Source: JACKGW01 sp964586025
GTDB taxonomy: Bacteria > Planctomycetota > PLA2 > JAEUHO01
Assembly (NCBI GenBank): GCA_964586025.1
Contig: CAZPGF010000002.1
Coordinates: 1-64,000 of the forward strand
Direction: 5' to 3'
DNA: 64,000 nt
Shown here: positions 25,298-33,686 of the stretch, one piece after another
How the letters are laid out: every line of letters starts with the position of its first letter
How positions within the stretch are numbered: the first letter of the stretch is position 1
Notes under the pieces: generated by a model
Seen by the model: the letters and a program-made list of their open reading frames with translations, nothing else
Told to the model about the DNA's origin: nothing
Database searches by the model: none
Position numbers and translations under genes: made by a program

Positions 25298-27823
25298 GTG
25301 CCCCCTTGCGCCCGCCTCTCCGTTTTCACGCTCGCCATGCTCCTTGCGGGTGGCGCGATCGGCGGATGCCAGGGGGTGGGGCTCGGTCCGGCGTCGGCCG
25401 AGTCGAAGGTCGACGAGGACGAGGACGGCGCGGACGCGCCCGTGCTTCGCCCACCGCCCGGGCCCGGCGCGGCGGCTCGCGCCGAAACGGATCCGGGGTC
25501 GTCGTACGCCGACGACGAGCGGTTCGCCGACCTCGCCCGTTCGTGGCCGGAACGCGTCATGGCCGCGCGAGAGCGGGTCCCCGTGCTGACGGGCCTGTCG
25601 TTCGCCGCAGGACCACCTCCCCGCGTCGTGCTCACCGCGCTCGGCGACGACACGATCCCCTTCGAGTTGAGGGCGGACATCGTTCGCGGAAGGCGACGCG
25701 TCGCGGTCGCGGTCAATGCCGAACCGCATCTCGCGGGCGTGCTCGACATCGATCGCACCTTGCTGCGTGCGCTCGGCACCGCGGCGTTGGAGGACGCCCG
25801 CGCGCGTCACGAGGAAGCGCCGGCGTGGGTGCTGGAGATCGCCGGGATGACCGCGGCGGCGGATCTCGAGTCCCGCCTCGCGGCCATGCACCGTGCCTGG
25901 GCACTCGGCCGGGTCGAGGTCATCCGCGTCGATCCCGAGGATCGTTCGACCGCGGTGGCGACCGGCGTCGCGGCGATGCTGCTGATCGCCGCGCGCGGCG
26001 CTCCCACCGACGTCCGGCGACTGCTCGCGTTCGTGGCCGATGGCGACGACGCCGCGACGGTGCTCGGACGGATCGTCGGCGAGACCGGCGGCGGCTGGTC
26101 CGAGTCAGCGCGAATCCTCCTGCACGCGCGTGTGCGCGAACTGGATGCCTCGCCGTGGCGGACGCTCGAACGGGTCGAGAAGGCCTACGCCGATGCCGGC
26201 CCGGCCGGGTTGGAGGCGGCCCTTCCCGAACGGCCCCCTTCCGCGATCGCCGAGGAACTGGTGCTCGTTCGCGCGCGCGCCGCGATCGACGGCGGCCAAC
26301 TCGATCTCGGTCGCAGCCTGCTGCGCGCGTTGCCCGCCGACGCTCTCGCGCGCGTCCGCGATCCGGCCGAGGCGCAGGCGCTCGCCATCGAAGCCGAACT
26401 CGGAGCGGGAGGCGATCGAGAACGCGCGATCCAGATGCTGGCGCGGATGCGACGCGACTTCCCGCGGAGCCGCGCCACGGAGCGCCTCGTTCGCGCGGAG
26501 CCGACGCTCGGCCTGCAGGAGGATCCTCGCGCGTGGATGCGCGAGACGCGCGCGCGCATCGCCGCCGAAGGCACCTCGTCGCTGGACATCGCGACGGCGG
26601 CACGATTCGCCCAGGTCCTGCTGCTCGATCATCGCGCGGGTGCCGCGGAGCGCTTCCTCGCGGGACTCGGTCGTCGCGTGACCGCACCCGAGTTGCATGC
26701 GGTCGCGCGGGCCGTTGCCGAAGCGCAGGAGGATCCTTCGCCCGCGGCCACAGCCATGGCGGCCGACCGTTTCGAGTCGTGGCGCGACGATCCGACCGAC
26801 GAACGGCGGCGCGATCTGCTCGACGGAGGCCTGGCGACCTCGGCGATGATCGTCGACTTGGTACGGCGTCATCCGGAGGTGCGCGGCGAGGAGCGCCACG
26901 CCGTGTTGCTGCTCGCCGCCGAAGCCGCCGGTGACGAACGTGCGCTGCGCGCCCTGGAACCCGTCTGGCGAGACGACCCGCCGCGCCTCCTCGAGGATCT
27001 CCCCGCGTTGACGTCCGCCACGAGTTTCGATGCGCTCGACGCGGCGCTTCGCCCCGACGGACTCGCCGGTCGCCTCGGCATCGCCTCGGAGGAGGCGTGG
27101 CGCACGGTCGCCGGCGGGCTCGACGTCGGGTGGTTGCGCGACCATCCCGGGTTCCTGGCCGCGATCCGCAGCTCGGCGTGGCACGACCGCCGTCGTGCGT
27201 TCGAGGCGTTGCTCGACGATCCCGGGATCGGCGTGCCCGTCGCGTGGCTCGAGGAGATCGCGCGCGATCCAGCCCCGCGCCTTCGTCAGCGTGCGGTCGA
27301 GCAGGCCGCTGCGCAAGGCCACCTCTCGCTCGTCGAGTCGGCCCTCGACGATCCGCAACCGAGCGTGCGCGCCGCCGCCGCGCGGGGCCTCGGAAGTCTC
27401 GGTGGATCCGCCGCTCGCAATTGGCTCCTCGAGCATCTCGAGGCGGAGTCCGATCCGGAGGCGTTGAGCGTGACCGCCTTCGCGTTGTTGCGCGCCGCAC
27501 CCGAGGATCGCGAGGTGCTCGCCCGTTTGCTCACGTTGCTGCGCCGGAGCGACGCCGCGCTCCGCGACCCCCTTGCCGTCGCGCTGGGCGAAGCACCGCG
27601 CGCTCCACTGGCGAGCGCCCTCGTCGAGGCGATCGCCGCGGAGAACGCCAGGGCGTCGCCGGAGCGTGCTCACCTGTTCCGCCTGATGGCGATCTGGCAG
27701 CGCGCGACCGCCATCGATCTCGGTTGGCATCCCGGCTCGACGAAGGAGGAGACCGCGGCGATGGTGCATCGGATGCGGCGCCTGCTCGCGGGGGCGGGTG
27801 CGATCGGAAGCGGGTCCCAATGA
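25298..27823 (+). CDS. Lipoprotein with HEAT-like repeats
   Basis: Starting from the in-frame GTG at 25298, the 841-residue product begins with a lipoprotein signal (FTLAMLLAGGAIGGC), so it would be anchored by the cysteine after cleavage. A Glu/Asp- and Pro-rich linker follows. A DUF-like alpha/beta piece (about 80-190) comes next, then long helical repeats. The clearest HEAT units lie near the C-terminus (LRQRAVEQAAAQGHLSLVESA, then PSVRAAAARGLGSLGG). No catalytic motif is seen. The same frame is open from the ThiE-like domain, so annotation programs may fuse the two. The stop overlaps thiL in ATGA. Confidence 0.7.
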   Translation: MPPCARLSVFTLAMLLAGGAIGGCQGVGLGPASAESKVDEDEDGADAPVLRPPPGPGAAARAETDPGSSYADDERFADLARSWPERVMAARERVPVLTGLSFAAGPPPRVVLTALGDDTIPFELRADIVRGRRRVAVAVNAEPHLAGVLDIDRTLLRALGTAALEDARARHEEAPAWVLEIAGMTAAADLESRLAAMHRAWALGRVEVIRVDPEDRSTAVATGVAAMLLIAARGAPTDVRRLLAFVADGDDAATVLGRIVGETGGGWSESARILLHARVRELDASPWRTLERVEKAYADAGPAGLEAALPERPPSAIAEELVLVRARAAIDGGQLDLGRSLLRALPADALARVRDPAEAQALAIEAELGAGGDRERAIQMLARMRRDFPRSRATERLVRAEPTLGLQEDPRAWMRETRARIAAEGTSSLDIATAARFAQVLLLDHRAGAAERFLAGLGRRVTAPELHAVARAVAEAQEDPSPAATAMAADRFESWRDDPTDERRRDLLDGGLATSAMIVDLVRRHPEVRGEERHAVLLLAAEAAGDERALRALEPVWRDDPPRLLEDLPALTSATSFDALDAALRPDGLAGRLGIASEEAWRTVAGGLDVGWLRDHPGFLAAIRSSAWHDRRRAFEALLDDPGIGVPVAWLEEIARDPAPRLRQRAVEQAAAQGHLSLVESALDDPQPSVRAAAARGLGSLGGSAARNWLLEHLEAESDPEALSVTAFALLRAAPEDREVLARLLTLLRRSDAALRDPLAVALGEAPRAPLASALVEAIAAENARASPERAHLFRLMAIWQRATAIDLGWHPGSTKEETAAMVHRMRRLLAGAGAIGSGSQ

Positions 27824-28779
27824 CGCGCTCGAACGAGTACGCCGACGAAGATGCCTGGACGGCGGCGCTCGCGGCCGCCGCCTCGGCTGGCCCGTTCGCC
27901 CGGCTCGGCATCGGCGACGACGCCGCGTGGACCGTGCCGTCGGCGGACGGTTGGCTCGTCGCGACGGATGTCCTGATCGACGGCGCGCACGCGGAGGTCT
28001 CGCGCGACGGCGCCGCGGCGCTCGCGTTCAAGTCGATCGGGGTCAACGTCAGCGACATCGCGGCGATGGGGGGGAGGCCGCGCCTTGCGCTCGTCGGACT
28101 CGTGTTGCCTCGCCGACGCGACCGCGCGATGCTCGACGCTGTGCGACGCGGTCTGCTCGACGCGCTCGTCGCGTACGACGTCGCGCTGATCGGCGGGGAC
28201 ACGAACGTCGCGGACGGGCCGCTGACGCTCGCCGTCACCGTGCTCGGAACGCCGGGTCGCAGCGGCGTGTTGACGCGGTCGGGTGCCCGCGTCGGCGATC
28301 GGCTGTCGGTGACCGGGCCGCTCGGCGGTTCGCGCGCGGGGCGGCACCTCCGCCCGGTCTCGCGCGTGGCCGCCGGTGAGATCCTCGCGGCGAGCGGACT
28401 CGTTCACGCGGCGATGGACATCTCGGACGGCCTCGCCCGCGACCTGCCCCGGCTCGCGCGCGCGTCGCGCGTCGGTGCACGCGTTCACGCGGAGTCCGTG
28501 CCGATCCACGACGACGTGCCTCGCGACGTGCCGGAGCGCCTCGCGCGTGCGCTCGGCGACGGGGAGGACTTCGAGTTGCTCGTCGCGCACGCGCCTCTCG
28601 ACGCGACGACGCTCGCCGCGCTTGCGGCGGAAGGGGTGCATCCCCACGAGATCGGTGTCGTCGTGGAGGCGTCCGACGGCCTCACCCTTTCCCGCGAGGG
28701 CCGCGAGCGGTCCTGGCCCGCCGGCGGTCACGATCACCTCGCGGTGCCGCGCCCCGAGAGCCCGTCGGTCGGGGCATGA
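27820..28779 (+). CDS. thiL: Thiamine-monophosphate kinase
   Basis: ThiL phosphorylates thiamine monophosphate to the active cofactor thiamine diphosphate. The 319-residue product belongs to the PurM/ThiL superfamily: GIGDDAAW and the metal-binding VATDVLIDGAH, KSIGVNVSDIAAMGGRPR, LIGGDTN, TGPLGGSRAG, AMDISDGLARDL, and GDGEDFELL near the end. It overlaps the lipoprotein stop (ATGA) and the tsaE start (ATGA). Its position just downstream of the ThiE-like domain makes this a thiamine end-pathway group, with a lipoprotein in between. Confidence 0.95.
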   Translation: MTRSNEYADEDAWTAALAAAASAGPFARLGIGDDAAWTVPSADGWLVATDVLIDGAHAEVSRDGAAALAFKSIGVNVSDIAAMGGRPRLALVGLVLPRRRDRAMLDAVRRGLLDALVAYDVALIGGDTNVADGPLTLAVTVLGTPGRSGVLTRSGARVGDRLSVTGPLGGSRAGRHLRPVSRVAAGEILAASGLVHAAMDISDGLARDLPRLARASRVGARVHAESVPIHDDVPRDVPERLARALGDGEDFELLVAHAPLDATTLAALAAEGVHPHEIGVVVEASDGLTLSREGRERSWPAGGHDHLAVPRPESPSVGA

Positions 28780-29333
28780 TCGCCGTCGTGCGGATCGACC
28801 TTCCGAACCTTCAGGCGACGGCGAGGGCCGCCGCCGGCCTCGCCCGCGCGATCGGGGCGCTCGACCGGCGCAGCCTCGTGCTCGACCTGCGCGGGCCGCT
28901 CGGCAGCGGCAAGACGGCGTTCGTCCGTCTCCTCGCGGCGGCGTTGGGTCTTGCGCCGGGGGCACGAATCGTCAGCCCGACGTTCACGATTCAGCGGACC
29001 CTGGCCCTCGGAGGCGGGCCGGGCCCGCGCCGGCTCCACCACATCGACGCCTACCGCCTCGACGGTCCGGACGACCTCGAGGCGCTCGGCGGGACCGATC
29101 GATGGGAGGAGGACGCGCTCGTCGCCGTCGAATGGGGCGATCGGGTCGCGTCGGCCTTGGGAGAGGATCGCGTGGTGCTGGAGTTCGAGACGACCGCGCC
29201 GCCGCGCGACGATCCCGCGGGGAGTCCGCACGCGATGACCGTTCGGGCGACGGGCCCTCTGTCCGAGCGGGTGGTGAGCGCCTGGCTCGCGAACCTATCC
29301 CGCTCGAGCGGCGTGGACGAGAGCCCGCGGTGA
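28776..29333 (+). CDS. tsaE: tRNA t6A biosynthesis ATPase TsaE
   Basis: TsaE is the small ATPase that works with TsaB and TsaD to make N6-threonylcarbamoyladenosine in tRNAs reading ANN codons. The 185-residue protein shows Walker A GPLGSGKT (40-47), the switch SPTFTIQ, HHIDAYRLDG, and EWGDRV near the end. All are diagnostic, and length is near the family's 150-170 plus a C-terminal tail. It starts at ATG 28776, overlapping thiL, and ends with TGA sharing one base with the next ATG (TGATG). Confidence 0.93.
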   Translation: MIAVVRIDLPNLQATARAAAGLARAIGALDRRSLVLDLRGPLGSGKTAFVRLLAAALGLAPGARIVSPTFTIQRTLALGGGPGPRRLHHIDAYRLDGPDDLEALGGTDRWEEDALVAVEWGDRVASALGEDRVVLEFETTAPPRDDPAGSPHAMTVRATGPLSERVVSAWLANLSRSSGVDESPR

Positions 29334-32300
29334 TGCGACGACGAGGTTTCGCACTCCTCGTCGTCTTGCTCGTCGGTTTCGCCGCGCGTGCGCGATCGGA
29401 GGACGACACGCCCACGGCGGTGATCGATGTCGTGGTCCTCGACGCACGGGGCATGCCGCTCGCGGCGGCCGAGTGTGTTCGTCCCGCGGCCGACGGCGAC
29501 GCGCTGGTTCCGACGCCCGATGATCCCGTCGTCGCGCGAACGGACGCGGCGGGTCGCGCTCGAATCGACGGTGCCCTCGCCGCCGCCGCGCGAGACGGCG
29601 CGCTCGTGTGGCGCGCACCACGCCACGCGCCCGCGCGCTGGCGGCCCGACGGTGGCGGTGGCGCCGTGCGACTCCTCCCCGCGCTCTCGGTGCGGGGACG
29701 ACTCGTGCGAGCGGGCCAGCCTCTCGCCGGCGTCGTCGTCGAGGCGCGGCCGGTTCCGTTCCGCTCGGGCCTAGTCGCGCGACGCACGAGCATCGACGGC
29801 GGCGCGTACGCGTTCGAGAACCTCCACGCCGGCGCATGGCAGGTCTCGTTCCTGCGGCCGGACGGTCACTGGCAGGCACTCGGCATCGCGAGGGCCGGAT
29901 CGGCCGACGGCGACTTCGAGGTCGTGCCGGGCAACGAGGTCGTCGCGCGACTGCTCGCGGTGGATCGCGCGAACGGACCGGTGGTCGGCGTGCGCGTCGA
30001 ACTCGTCTCCCTCGATGCGTCCGGCGCGGCACCCCACGGCGTGACCGACGCTCGTGGCGAAGCCCTCGTCGCGAGGCTGGACGAAGGCGTCTACGACGTG
30101 CGCATCGACGACCCGCGGTGGATCTGGGACGGCGCCGCGCCGCGCGTCGTCCTCGATCGGCCCGGGTTGACGCTGGCCGAGACCTGGTTCGTCGTGCCGC
30201 GTCGCACGTGGCGCGGGCGTGTGCTCGACGCGGACCTCAGGCCGGTCGCCGGCGCCACCGTCGAGACGCTCGACGCCGGTCCGGATCCGATCCCCGACGA
30301 CGCGATCCGGTCGAGCGCCGTGAGCGCGGACGACGGTCGCTTCGTCCTCGCCGGCGTTCGTCCTGATCGTCCGTTTCGCGTCCTCGTCGTCGCGCCGAAT
30401 GCGCCCCCGTACCTCGGTCCGGTCGAGGACCGCGCGTCCCGCGTGGACGATGATCTCGGTGACCTCGTGCTGGCGCCGAGCGCGCCGCTCGCCGTGCGGG
30501 TCAGCGGTCCCAACGGTCGACCGGTCCCCGACGTCGAGGTCGAGATCGCACCGGCCTCGCGTCGTCACGCGTTCGGAGAAGGCGCCTGGGCTCGCCTGCG
30601 CGAGCGTCGCATCACGAACGCCCACGGTGAGGTGCACTTCGCCGCGGTCGGACTCCAGGACCTCGTGGTCGATGCGGCGGCCGTGGGATGGCGGCCGACG
30701 CGCGTGATCGTGGACGCGCTCTCGATCCGTGCAGGGCGCACGGTCTCGGTCGACCTCGTTCCGGCGGACGGCCTCTCCGGCCGGGTCGTGCTGGCGGATC
30801 CAAGCGATCGGAGGCGCGGGCCGTGGGTGGTCGTCGCGCGCCCCGAGGGCGAACCGACCGCATGGCTCGCGGCACGGACCGACGACGCCGGACACTTCGC
30901 GTTCCCGGGTCTGCGCGGCGTCGCACATCGCTTGGAGGTCCACGGCGACGCGAGCGCGTCGGGCCTTCCGCTCGGTGTGCTCGAGGGCGTGTTGCCCGGC
31001 TCCGATGACGGCATCGAGGTCGCCCTGGCGCCGCGCGCGGCGATCGAAGGGGACGTGACGGGGATCGATCGTCGCGGGACGGCTCCCGAACTGATCGTCT
31101 CGGAGCCGATTCCGAGGACGGACGAACGGTCCCCTCCGGCCTATCGAACGGTGGTGCGCGAACGTCTCGGAGCGGATCGCGCGCAGGCGCGTTTCCGCGT
31201 CGAGGGACTGCCGTCGGGCGTGTATTCCGTCCGCGCTCGACAGGGGGCGCGCCTCTCCCCGCCCGAGATCGTCGTGGTCCGGGAGAGCGACGTCGAGGAC
31301 ATCCATCTCGACATCCCCGGTGCCGCGTCGTTGGCGGTCCGCGCGACCGATCGGTCCGGACGAGGGATAGCGGGTCTTCGCCTTCGCGCCTTCCTCGACG
31401 AGGAGCCGGCCGAGCGGTCGCGATGGGACGAACCCGACCGACCCGCGCCGTCGTGGGTGCGCGAAGCCCTCGGCGACGACGACGGCGACGTGTTCTTCGC
31501 CGACCTGTCGGCGGGACGCTGGCGTGTCGTCGTCGACGATCCCCGACATGCCAGCGTCGAGCGCGTCGTGGTTCTCGAGGAGGGCGATCAACAGGTTCTC
31601 GACGACTTCGTCGTCGAGGAGGCCGGCACGATCGCCGGGCGGGTCCTCGGTGACGACGGTGGCCCGTCCGACGGCGCCCTCGTCACCATCGTTTCCGACC
31701 GTCACGCGATCGCGCCGCGTCGGATCCGCAGCGGCCCCGACGGATCGTTTCGCGTCGAGCACCTCGCCCCGGGCCGCTATCGCGTCGATGCGTCCATCGG
31801 ATGGGGCGGGTTCGATCGCGAGTCCGCTCTCGTCGATGTCGTGGCGGGCGAAGACGTCGTCGTCGAACTCGGGCCGACGGGATCGGCGAGTGTCGAAGGC
31901 GAGATCCTGCGCGGCGTCGAACCGGTGGCCGGCGCGCGGGTCACCCTGCACGTGCGCGACGTCGAGACCGAAGGCGAGGAGGCGCCTCGCGCCTGGGCGA
32001 CCGTGACCGATGCCGACGGGAAGTTCCGCTTCCCCAACGTCGCCCTGGGCATGGCGAGGCTCGAGGCGGAGGTCGATGCGACGCGCATCGTTCGTCGCTT
32101 CCCGCTGGTGAGGAACGATCACGAGGAACTGACGATCCGCGTGCACGACGGTCGGATCGTCGGTCGCGTGGAGGACGTGGATGGTCGGCCGGTGACCGGC
32201 GCGTGGGTCGAGGCGCGCCGTCCTGGCGCAACGGATCGAACGCCGCCGCTGGCGACCGGTCGCACCGACGCCCGTGGGCGGTTCCGGCTTGCCGGTCTCG

Positions 32301-32968
32301 AAGCCATCGATGTCGACCTGCGCGCGACGGCGGAGGGCCTGCCGCCGGGACGCGCGTTCGGCCTGCGCCCGGAACCGCCCGGAGGAAGCCGGGAGGTGAC
32401 CATCTCGCTCGGCCGGGGTGGGTCGGTACTCGTCACGGCGATCGACGACGCGCGTTACGGGGTGTCGTATGCCGAGGTGCAACTCGTCGACGACGCGGGC
32501 CTGGCGCTGCTCGCGTGGCCACGACGGACGGCGGCCTTCGGACGATTGGAACTGCGCGGTGTGCCCGAAGGGCGCTGGCGCGTGCTCGTTGCGCGTCGCG
32601 GCCTGGGGTCTCCGCCGGCGACGTCGATCGAGGTGAAGGAAGGCCTGCGCACGGAGGTCGAGATCATGCTCGCCCCGGCCGCGAGCCTCGAGGTGCTCGT
32701 GGTCGGCACAACGGACGCCGAGGTCGCCGCCGTGCGCGTGCGCCTGGTGCGTCTGGCCGACGACCACGTCCTCGCCGACGACCAGCGGCCACGCCGGAAG
32801 ACGGCCGGCGTTCGCGATCTTCCGGTCGGGGAAGGGATCGTGTTCGTGGACGATCTCGCGCCGGGCCTCTACGCCGTGGAGGTGTCGCCCGCGCCGCGCA
32901 CCGCACCACGCCGCATCGTCGTCGAACTTGGCGCGGGCGAGGCCGCCGGCCTCGTCGTTCCGCTGTAA
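29333..32968 (+). CDS. Large exported protein of repeated carboxypeptidase-regulatory-like beta domains
   Basis: This 1,211-residue protein has a signal peptide (RRRGFALLVVLLVGFAARARS) and then roughly a dozen beta-sandwich domains of about 85-100 residues. They follow the pattern GxVxDxxGxPVxGAxV ... TDxxGxFRxxxLxPGxYxV, for example GRVLDADLRPVAGATVETL and GRVEDVDGRPVTGAWVEA. No catalytic domain, lipobox or membrane anchor is visible. Such domains occur in surface and secreted proteins as structural or adhesive modules. The ATG at 29333 overlaps the tsaE stop. An ECF sigma-factor gene follows on the same strand. Function inferred only as structural or binding. Confidence 0.8.
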   Translation: MRRRGFALLVVLLVGFAARARSEDDTPTAVIDVVVLDARGMPLAAAECVRPAADGDALVPTPDDPVVARTDAAGRARIDGALAAAARDGALVWRAPRHAPARWRPDGGGGAVRLLPALSVRGRLVRAGQPLAGVVVEARPVPFRSGLVARRTSIDGGAYAFENLHAGAWQVSFLRPDGHWQALGIARAGSADGDFEVVPGNEVVARLLAVDRANGPVVGVRVELVSLDASGAAPHGVTDARGEALVARLDEGVYDVRIDDPRWIWDGAAPRVVLDRPGLTLAETWFVVPRRTWRGRVLDADLRPVAGATVETLDAGPDPIPDDAIRSSAVSADDGRFVLAGVRPDRPFRVLVVAPNAPPYLGPVEDRASRVDDDLGDLVLAPSAPLAVRVSGPNGRPVPDVEVEIAPASRRHAFGEGAWARLRERRITNAHGEVHFAAVGLQDLVVDAAAVGWRPTRVIVDALSIRAGRTVSVDLVPADGLSGRVVLADPSDRRRGPWVVVARPEGEPTAWLAARTDDAGHFAFPGLRGVAHRLEVHGDASASGLPLGVLEGVLPGSDDGIEVALAPRAAIEGDVTGIDRRGTAPELIVSEPIPRTDERSPPAYRTVVRERLGADRAQARFRVEGLPSGVYSVRARQGARLSPPEIVVVRESDVEDIHLDIPGAASLAVRATDRSGRGIAGLRLRAFLDEEPAERSRWDEPDRPAPSWVREALGDDDGDVFFADLSAGRWRVVVDDPRHASVERVVVLEEGDQQVLDDFVVEEAGTIAGRVLGDDGGPSDGALVTIVSDRHAIAPRRIRSGPDGSFRVEHLAPGRYRVDASIGWGGFDRESALVDVVAGEDVVVELGPTGSASVEGEILRGVEPVAGARVTLHVRDVETEGEEAPRAWATVTDADGKFRFPNVALGMARLEAEVDATRIVRRFPLVRNDHEELTIRVHDGRIVGRVEDVDGRPVTGAWVEARRPGATDRTPPLATGRTDARGRFRLAGLEAIDVDLRATAEGLPPGRAFGLRPEPPGGSREVTISLGRGGSVLVTAIDDARYGVSYAEVQLVDDAGLALLAWPRRTAAFGRLELRGVPEGRWRVLVARRGLGSPPATSIEVKEGLRTEVEIMLAPAASLEVLVVGTTDAEVAAVRVRLVRLADDHVLADDQRPRRKTAGVRDLPVGEGIVFVDDLAPGLYAVEVSPAPRTAPRRIVVELGAGEAAGLVVPL

Positions 32969-33013
32969 CCGTTCCGCCGCCGCAATCGGTTCCCACCGTC
33001 GAGAACTTCTGTC

Positions 33014-33628
33014 GTGGCGCACGCATCGCGCCGACACTCGCGGGACGTGGACGACGAACTGACCGCTCTGATGCTGCGGGCGCAGGCCGGCGAGGGCGGA
33101 GCGTTCGAGACGCTCGTCGAGTTGGTGTATCCGCGGCTCGTCGCCTGGTTCCGTCGGCTCGGTGCGCGTCCGGACGAAGCGGAGGACGGGGCGCAGGAGG
33201 TCCTCCTCAAGATCTACCGTGCCCGCGCGAACTACGTCGCGCGGGCCCGCTTCACGACGTATGCGTTTCGCGTCGCACGCAATCATTGGATCGACGCACG
33301 TCGTCACCAGAGCATTCAGCCGCCGACGATGTCGGCCGACGCCTCGGCCGGGGACGACGAGTCCTCGCTGGCCGGGCGGCTGCCGGGCGCCGAAGCGGCG
33401 CCCCCGCGCCGACTCGAGGATGCGGAACTCGGGCAGGCGATCGCCGACGCGGTCGCCGCCCTCCCCGCGCCGCTGCGGGAGGTGTGGGCGCTCTCCCAGG
33501 TCGAGGGGCTCCGCTACGAGGGGATCGGAGAGATCCTCGGCATCCCCCTCGGCACGGTGAAGTCCCGCGCCTTCGCGGCCGTCCGCCGCCTGCGGGACTG
33601 GCTCTCCGAGCGAGGGTTCGAACCATGA
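33014..33628 (+). CDS. ECF-type sigma-70 factor
   Basis: This 204-residue sigma factor shows region 2 (LVELVYPRLVAWFRRLG, then AEDGAQEVLLKIYRAR and ARFTTYAFRVARNHWID) and region 4 (LREVWALSQVEGLRYEGIGE, GIPLGTVKSRAFAAVRRL). The acidic linker between them is long. The start is uncertain: GTG 33014 is used, but GTG 33047 (beginning VDDELTALM) is also possible; neither has a good Shine-Dalgarno. The gene 58 nt downstream encodes a single-pass membrane protein that could be its anti-sigma partner. Confidence 0.9.
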   Translation: MAHASRRHSRDVDDELTALMLRAQAGEGGAFETLVELVYPRLVAWFRRLGARPDEAEDGAQEVLLKIYRARANYVARARFTTYAFRVARNHWIDARRHQSIQPPTMSADASAGDDESSLAGRLPGAEAAPPRRLEDAELGQAIADAVAALPAPLREVWALSQVEGLRYEGIGEILGIPLGTVKSRAFAAVRRLRDWLSERGFEP

Positions 33629-33686
33629 TCCGGGCGCTTCGTTCAGTCCCCGCGGGGCCGCCTTCGGGCCCCCGTTCCACCCAGCG

